A stretch of 64,000 nt of DNA from Streptomyces sp. NBC_01478 (GTDB lineage: Bacteria > Actinomycetota > Actinomycetes > Streptomycetales > Streptomycetaceae): assembly GCF_036227225.1 (NCBI RefSeq), contig NZ_CP109444.1, positions 5,313,501-5,377,500 of the forward strand. The letters run 5' to 3'. This document shows positions 61,062 through 64,000 of this stretch, piece by piece; position 1 is the stretch's first letter, and each line of letters begins with the position of its first letter. The notes under the pieces were generated by a model. That model was not told the origin of the DNA. It searched no databases and saw only the letters and a program-made list of their open reading frames with translations. The position numbers and the translations under genes were made by a program.

Positions 61062-64000
61062 TCAGGTCACCGGCTTCGTCGCCTTGCTCAGCGTCGAGCC
61101 GTCCGCGTGCCCCGTGCGGTGCGCGACGACCTTCACGGTGATCTTCTTGCCCTTCTGCGCCGACTTCAGCACCAGCGAGGACTTGGTGGCACCGCTGATC
61201 GCCTTGCCGCCCGCGTACCACTGGTAGCCGTACGACGTGGCCGTCGGACTCCAGGTCCCCGTGGACGTCTTCAGGGTCTTGCCGACCTTCGAAGTCCCGC
61301 TGATCACCGGGGACTTGGTCGCCTTGGGCGCGACACCCTTGGCGACCGTCAGCGCCGGCGAGGTGCCCGTACCGCCCGTCCAGCCGCTCTTGGCGGCGGT
61401 GACCGTCACGGTGAGCTTCTTGCCGAGCTGTGCCGCGGCGATCGTGTACGCCGGCGCGGTCGCCCCGGAGATCGCCTTGCCGTCGGCCTCCCACTGGTAG
61501 GTGTACGAGGAGGGCGCCGCCGACCAACTCCCGTTCCCCGCCGTGACCTTGGCGCCGACCCGGGCCGTGCCGGTGATCTTCGGGGCCGTCGTGTTGGCCA
61601 GGGTGGGCTGGGTGACACTGAACGTGCCGCTGCCGTACTCGCAGCAGTTGGTGAACACGCTGACGTTCCAGGTGCCGACGGCCGCGCCGGTCAGGTCGAG
61701 GGTCGCCGTCACCGTCCGGTTGTCCGCGGAGACCCGCTCCGTCTTGGCGGTGAGTGTCGTCCCGGTCCGGGTCAGCCGGATCCCGGTGTTCGGGCCGAGA
61801 GCAGTGCCGGTCGCCGTGAGCGTGACCTTGCCGCCCGCGGGCGCGGTGAGCGGGCCGACGGAGGTGACGCTCTCCCGGTCCGGGCCGCACAGCGACGACC
61901 GGCAGGTGAAGCTCGCGTTGTAGGAGGTGCTGGACACCTTCTCCGGCAGGCCGAGCACCAGCAGGGACGGGCTCGCCGCCGAGGACGAACCACCGGCCGC
62001 GCACTGCCAGCCGGTCGGGATGAACAGCGAACAGCCGTTTGCCCAGGCGCTGTTGTAGAGGGCGGGCACCGCCGTGTCCGCCGCGCCTGTGGTGTCCGTG
62101 ATCGCCGCGTCGAAGCGGTCGAACCCGGCGGTCGGCAGCACCGCGCACACCGCGCTGTGCGACTCGTCGAGCGTGCCGGTGAGCGGGCCGAAGCCGTAGG
62201 CCACCGAGGGGATCTTGGCGCACTCGGGCGCCGGACCGGCCGCGGTCGCGATGCGCAGGGCGTCCAAGTGGTACTCGGGGGCGGCCTGGAGGGTCGCCGG
62301 GGTCTGGACGAGGACCTGGTGGGTGGTGGATCCGGTGACCGCGCAGGAGCGGTTGCGGAAGGAGCACTCGGTGCTGCCGTCACCGCGCAGCACGGCGATG
62401 TTCGCGGTGCCCAGCGCGTCCCGTACGTCCACGTGCACGACGTCCGTGGCCGCGTCGGTGGTGATCTGGTGGCAGCGCAAGGTGCCGGGGGCGTCGTAGG
62501 TGCCCTTGACGGACGGGCCGCCGACCTTCTGCTCCGGTGTCGGCGTGCAGCCCGCCGAGGCGGCGGTCGCGGTGATGTCGCGCCGGGTCAGGGTGTAGGT
62601 GGCGGGCAGGTCGCGGCCGGTGAGCAGGACGGTGTGCGCCTTGCCGGGGGTCAGGGAGCAGACCGTCCAGCCGTTGGTGGTGGGGAGGCGGTCGCAGACC
62701 TGCTTGCCGGTGGAGTCCAGCACGGTGAACTTCGCGAGGGTCGTGCCGGAGGTGGCCACCAGTTGGAAGACCTCCGCGTTCGTGTGCGCGTCCGCCGGGA
62801 TACTCAGGCACTGCGCGAAGACGCCGTCGCCGGTGGTGAGCGTGGCCTTCGCGCCGTCGGCGGAGAAGCTGCCGGCGGGCAGCACCGGGCAGTCGCTCGT
62901 CCCGTCCGTGCGGTGGAAGGCGACGCCGTACGGGCCGGTCGCGCCGTCGGAGGCGTGGACCAGCGCGCGGTAGGGCGCCGTACCGGTCAGCGCGCAGGTG
63001 CCCGAGGACAGGGCGGACGAGCCGCACTGCGCGGTGCCGTTGCGGTCGAGGACCTCGACGTCGGCGTCGACACCGGACGCGATGAGCGGGGTGAGCGCGG
63101 CGACCGAGGCGCCCTGCGGGGCGTCCAGCGTGAGGCAGTCGTACTGCCCGGCCGTGGTGAACTCGCCTCTGTACAGGCCCGTTTGGACCGCTGCGCACCC
63201 GGTGGAGGAGGTGCGGTCGAGGACGATCAGGCCGTCCTTGGTGTCGTCGAAGGGGTAGGTGCCGTCGAGGACCGCGGTGTACGTGCCCGCGCCGGGCACC
63301 TTGCACGGGTCGCTGGAGGACTGGCACACGGTCCTGCCCGTGGCGTCGTACACGCGCGCGGGGCCGCTCCCGTCGGTCTCACTCACGTAGTGGACGGTGT
63401 ACGGGCCGGCCGCGCCGGCCGTGAACGTGTAGCAGGGGTTCGTCGTCAGGTCCTGGCCGGCCAGCGGGCCGTAGGAGCGGACGGGAGCCGTGGTGCAGCC
63501 CTGCGGGTCGTTCAGCCGGCGCGTCTTCACCGCGAAGTCGGCGGGGAAGCCGTTCTCGCCGTACGACACCCGGGAGACGACCCGGTAGGGGCCCGTGCCG
63601 TCGGCGGGCAGGACGCAACTGTCCTCGCCGTCCTCCGGGAAGTGCGGGCAGATCCGGGCGCCGGTCGCGTCGGTGATCCAGGCGAGCGAGGTGCCGTAGA
63701 CCTTGGAGCCGTAGGTGAGGCGGATGCGGTCGCCCGCGGTGGCCGTGAACGGCGTGCAGTCGATCTCGACCGGGCTCACGGACGTGCGGACGGCGTCCGG
63801 CTGGTCCCAGTTGGTGCCCACGGTGTCCGCGCAGCCGCGCGTCGAGCCGAGCGGGACCAGGGTGACGGCCGTGTCGGCGTCGCCGAAGCCGTTGTTGACG
63901 ACCTTCACGGTGTACGTGCCGGCGGCGGGCACGGTGCACATGCCGTACGTGGTGTAGGCGTCGCCCTGGCAGTCGGCCTGGGTGCCGTCCTCGGCGAAGA
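61062..64000 (-). CDS. Large cysteine-rich secreted repeat protein, 5' end outside window
   Basis: At least 979 residues are visible and the frame stays open to the right edge. Many modules of about 90-120 residues carry Cys pairs and Gly/Thr-rich strands such as CTVPAAGTYTVKVV, CKVPGAGTYTAVLDG and CALTGTAPYRALVHA, resembling pre-peptidase-C-terminal-like beta-sandwiches. The C-terminal 180 residues hold two Ig-like repeats (ITGTARVGAKVTAGNGSW...YQWEADGKAISGAT and ISGTSKVGKTLKTSTGTW...YQWYAGGKAISGAT). It is probably a surface or extracellular protein; no enzyme domain is seen. Confidence 0.8.
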   Translation of the reverse strand, partial: FAEDGTQADCQGDAYTTYGMCTVPAAGTYTVKVVNNGFGDADTAVTLVPLGSTRGCADTVGTNWDQPDAVRTSVSPVEIDCTPFTATAGDRIRLTYGSKVYGTSLAWITDATGARICPHFPEDGEDSCVLPADGTGPYRVVSRVSYGENGFPADFAVKTRRLNDPQGCTTAPVRSYGPLAGQDLTTNPCYTFTAGAAGPYTVHYVSETDGSGPARVYDATGRTVCQSSSDPCKVPGAGTYTAVLDGTYPFDDTKDGLIVLDRTSSTGCAAVQTGLYRGEFTTAGQYDCLTLDAPQGASVAALTPLIASGVDADVEVLDRNGTAQCGSSALSSGTCALTGTAPYRALVHASDGATGPYGVAFHRTDGTSDCPVLPAGSFSADGAKATLTTGDGVFAQCLSIPADAHTNAEVFQLVATSGTTLAKFTVLDSTGKQVCDRLPTTNGWTVCSLTPGKAHTVLLTGRDLPATYTLTRRDITATAASAGCTPTPEQKVGGPSVKGTYDAPGTLRCHQITTDAATDVVHVDVRDALGTANIAVLRGDGSTECSFRNRSCAVTGSTTHQVLVQTPATLQAAPEYHLDALRIATAAGPAPECAKIPSVAYGFGPLTGTLDESHSAVCAVLPTAGFDRFDAAITDTTGAADTAVPALYNSAWANGCSLFIPTGWQCAAGGSSSAASPSLLVLGLPEKVSSTSYNASFTCRSSLCGPDRESVTSVGPLTAPAGGKVTLTATGTALGPNTGIRLTRTGTTLTAKTERVSADNRTVTATLDLTGAAVGTWNVSVFTNCCEYGSGTFSVTQPTLANTTAPKITGTARVGAKVTAGNGSWSAAPSSYTYQWEADGKAISGATAPAYTIAAAQLGKKLTVTVTAAKSGWTGGTGTSPALTVAKGVAPKATKSPVISGTSKVGKTLKTSTGTWSPTATSYGYQWYAGGKAISGATKSSLVLKSAQKGKKITVKVVAHRTGHADGSTLSKATKPVT

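Overview
The window is high-GC actinobacterial chromosome, almost certainly Streptomyces. The support is uniform high GC, frequent GTG/TTG starts, several leaderless genes (a -10-like hexamer 6-7 nt before the start codon), DUF397/XRE pairs, mycothiol-type enzymes and a CdgB-type diguanylate cyclase. Gene content and order match, from memory and not checked by search, the S. coelicolor neighbourhood holding SCO4266 (SoxR target), SCO4281 (cdgB), SCO4284/4285 (nagA/nagK) and SCO4296 (groEL2).

Layout. 1-8.7 kb: Nudix enzyme, XPB-type helicase, HelD-like helicase, cutC (with a DasR-like site upstream), a mycothiol-dependent isomerase-family protein, an HD phosphohydrolase, an isomerase-GNAT fusion and a coupled pair of small genes. 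8.7-12.2 kb: a MurNAc catabolic set of RpiR regulator, murQ and PTS EIIBC. 12.2-18.9 kb: secreted ricin-B lectin, methyltransferase, XRE/DUF397 cluster, small membrane and Zn-motif proteins, metallophosphoesterase and GNAT. 19.2-25.7 kb: a 2030-residue RHS/YD-repeat protein with a short hydrophobic C-terminal tip, followed at once by a small multi-pass membrane gene, which I read as a toxin-immunity pair.

25.7-32.7 kb: old-yellow-enzyme oxidoreductase, groEL with two tandem CIRCE-type repeats, cold-shock protein, a MoaD/ThiS-like carrier paired with threonine synthase, and glucosyl-3-phosphoglycerate synthase. 32.8-40.5 kb: trehalose synthesis (otsA/otsB), a DUF3263 gene, a sugar-binding lipoprotein divergent from nagK-nagA over two DasR-type sites, and a PfkB kinase. 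40.5-50.2 kb: CBM35-like membrane protein, cdgB with a BldD-like palindrome upstream, flavin reductase, GNAT, a decayed sigma-factor fragment, arfB, terD, a DUF1266 protein, a GH26 mannanase and a DUF4232 lipoprotein.

50.2-52.5 kb is a decay island. An 884-bp IS5-family element with 3-bp target duplications sits beside a cut DUF397-like gene, and is flanked by two genes that each carry an apparent one-base frameshift in a C run. 52.5-64 kb: lipoprotein, GNAT-Nudix fusion, M1 peptidase, two unknown genes, pentapeptide-repeat protein, FAD oxidoreductase, a quinone oxidoreductase behind a perfect SoxR box coupled to an MFS exporter, and the 3' end of a very large cysteine-rich secreted protein.

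Two themes recur. Amino-sugar salvage appears three times (murQ set, nagKA, DasR-like site at cutC). A dispersed hairpin repeat occurs in three copies, one of which is translated as part of NagA.
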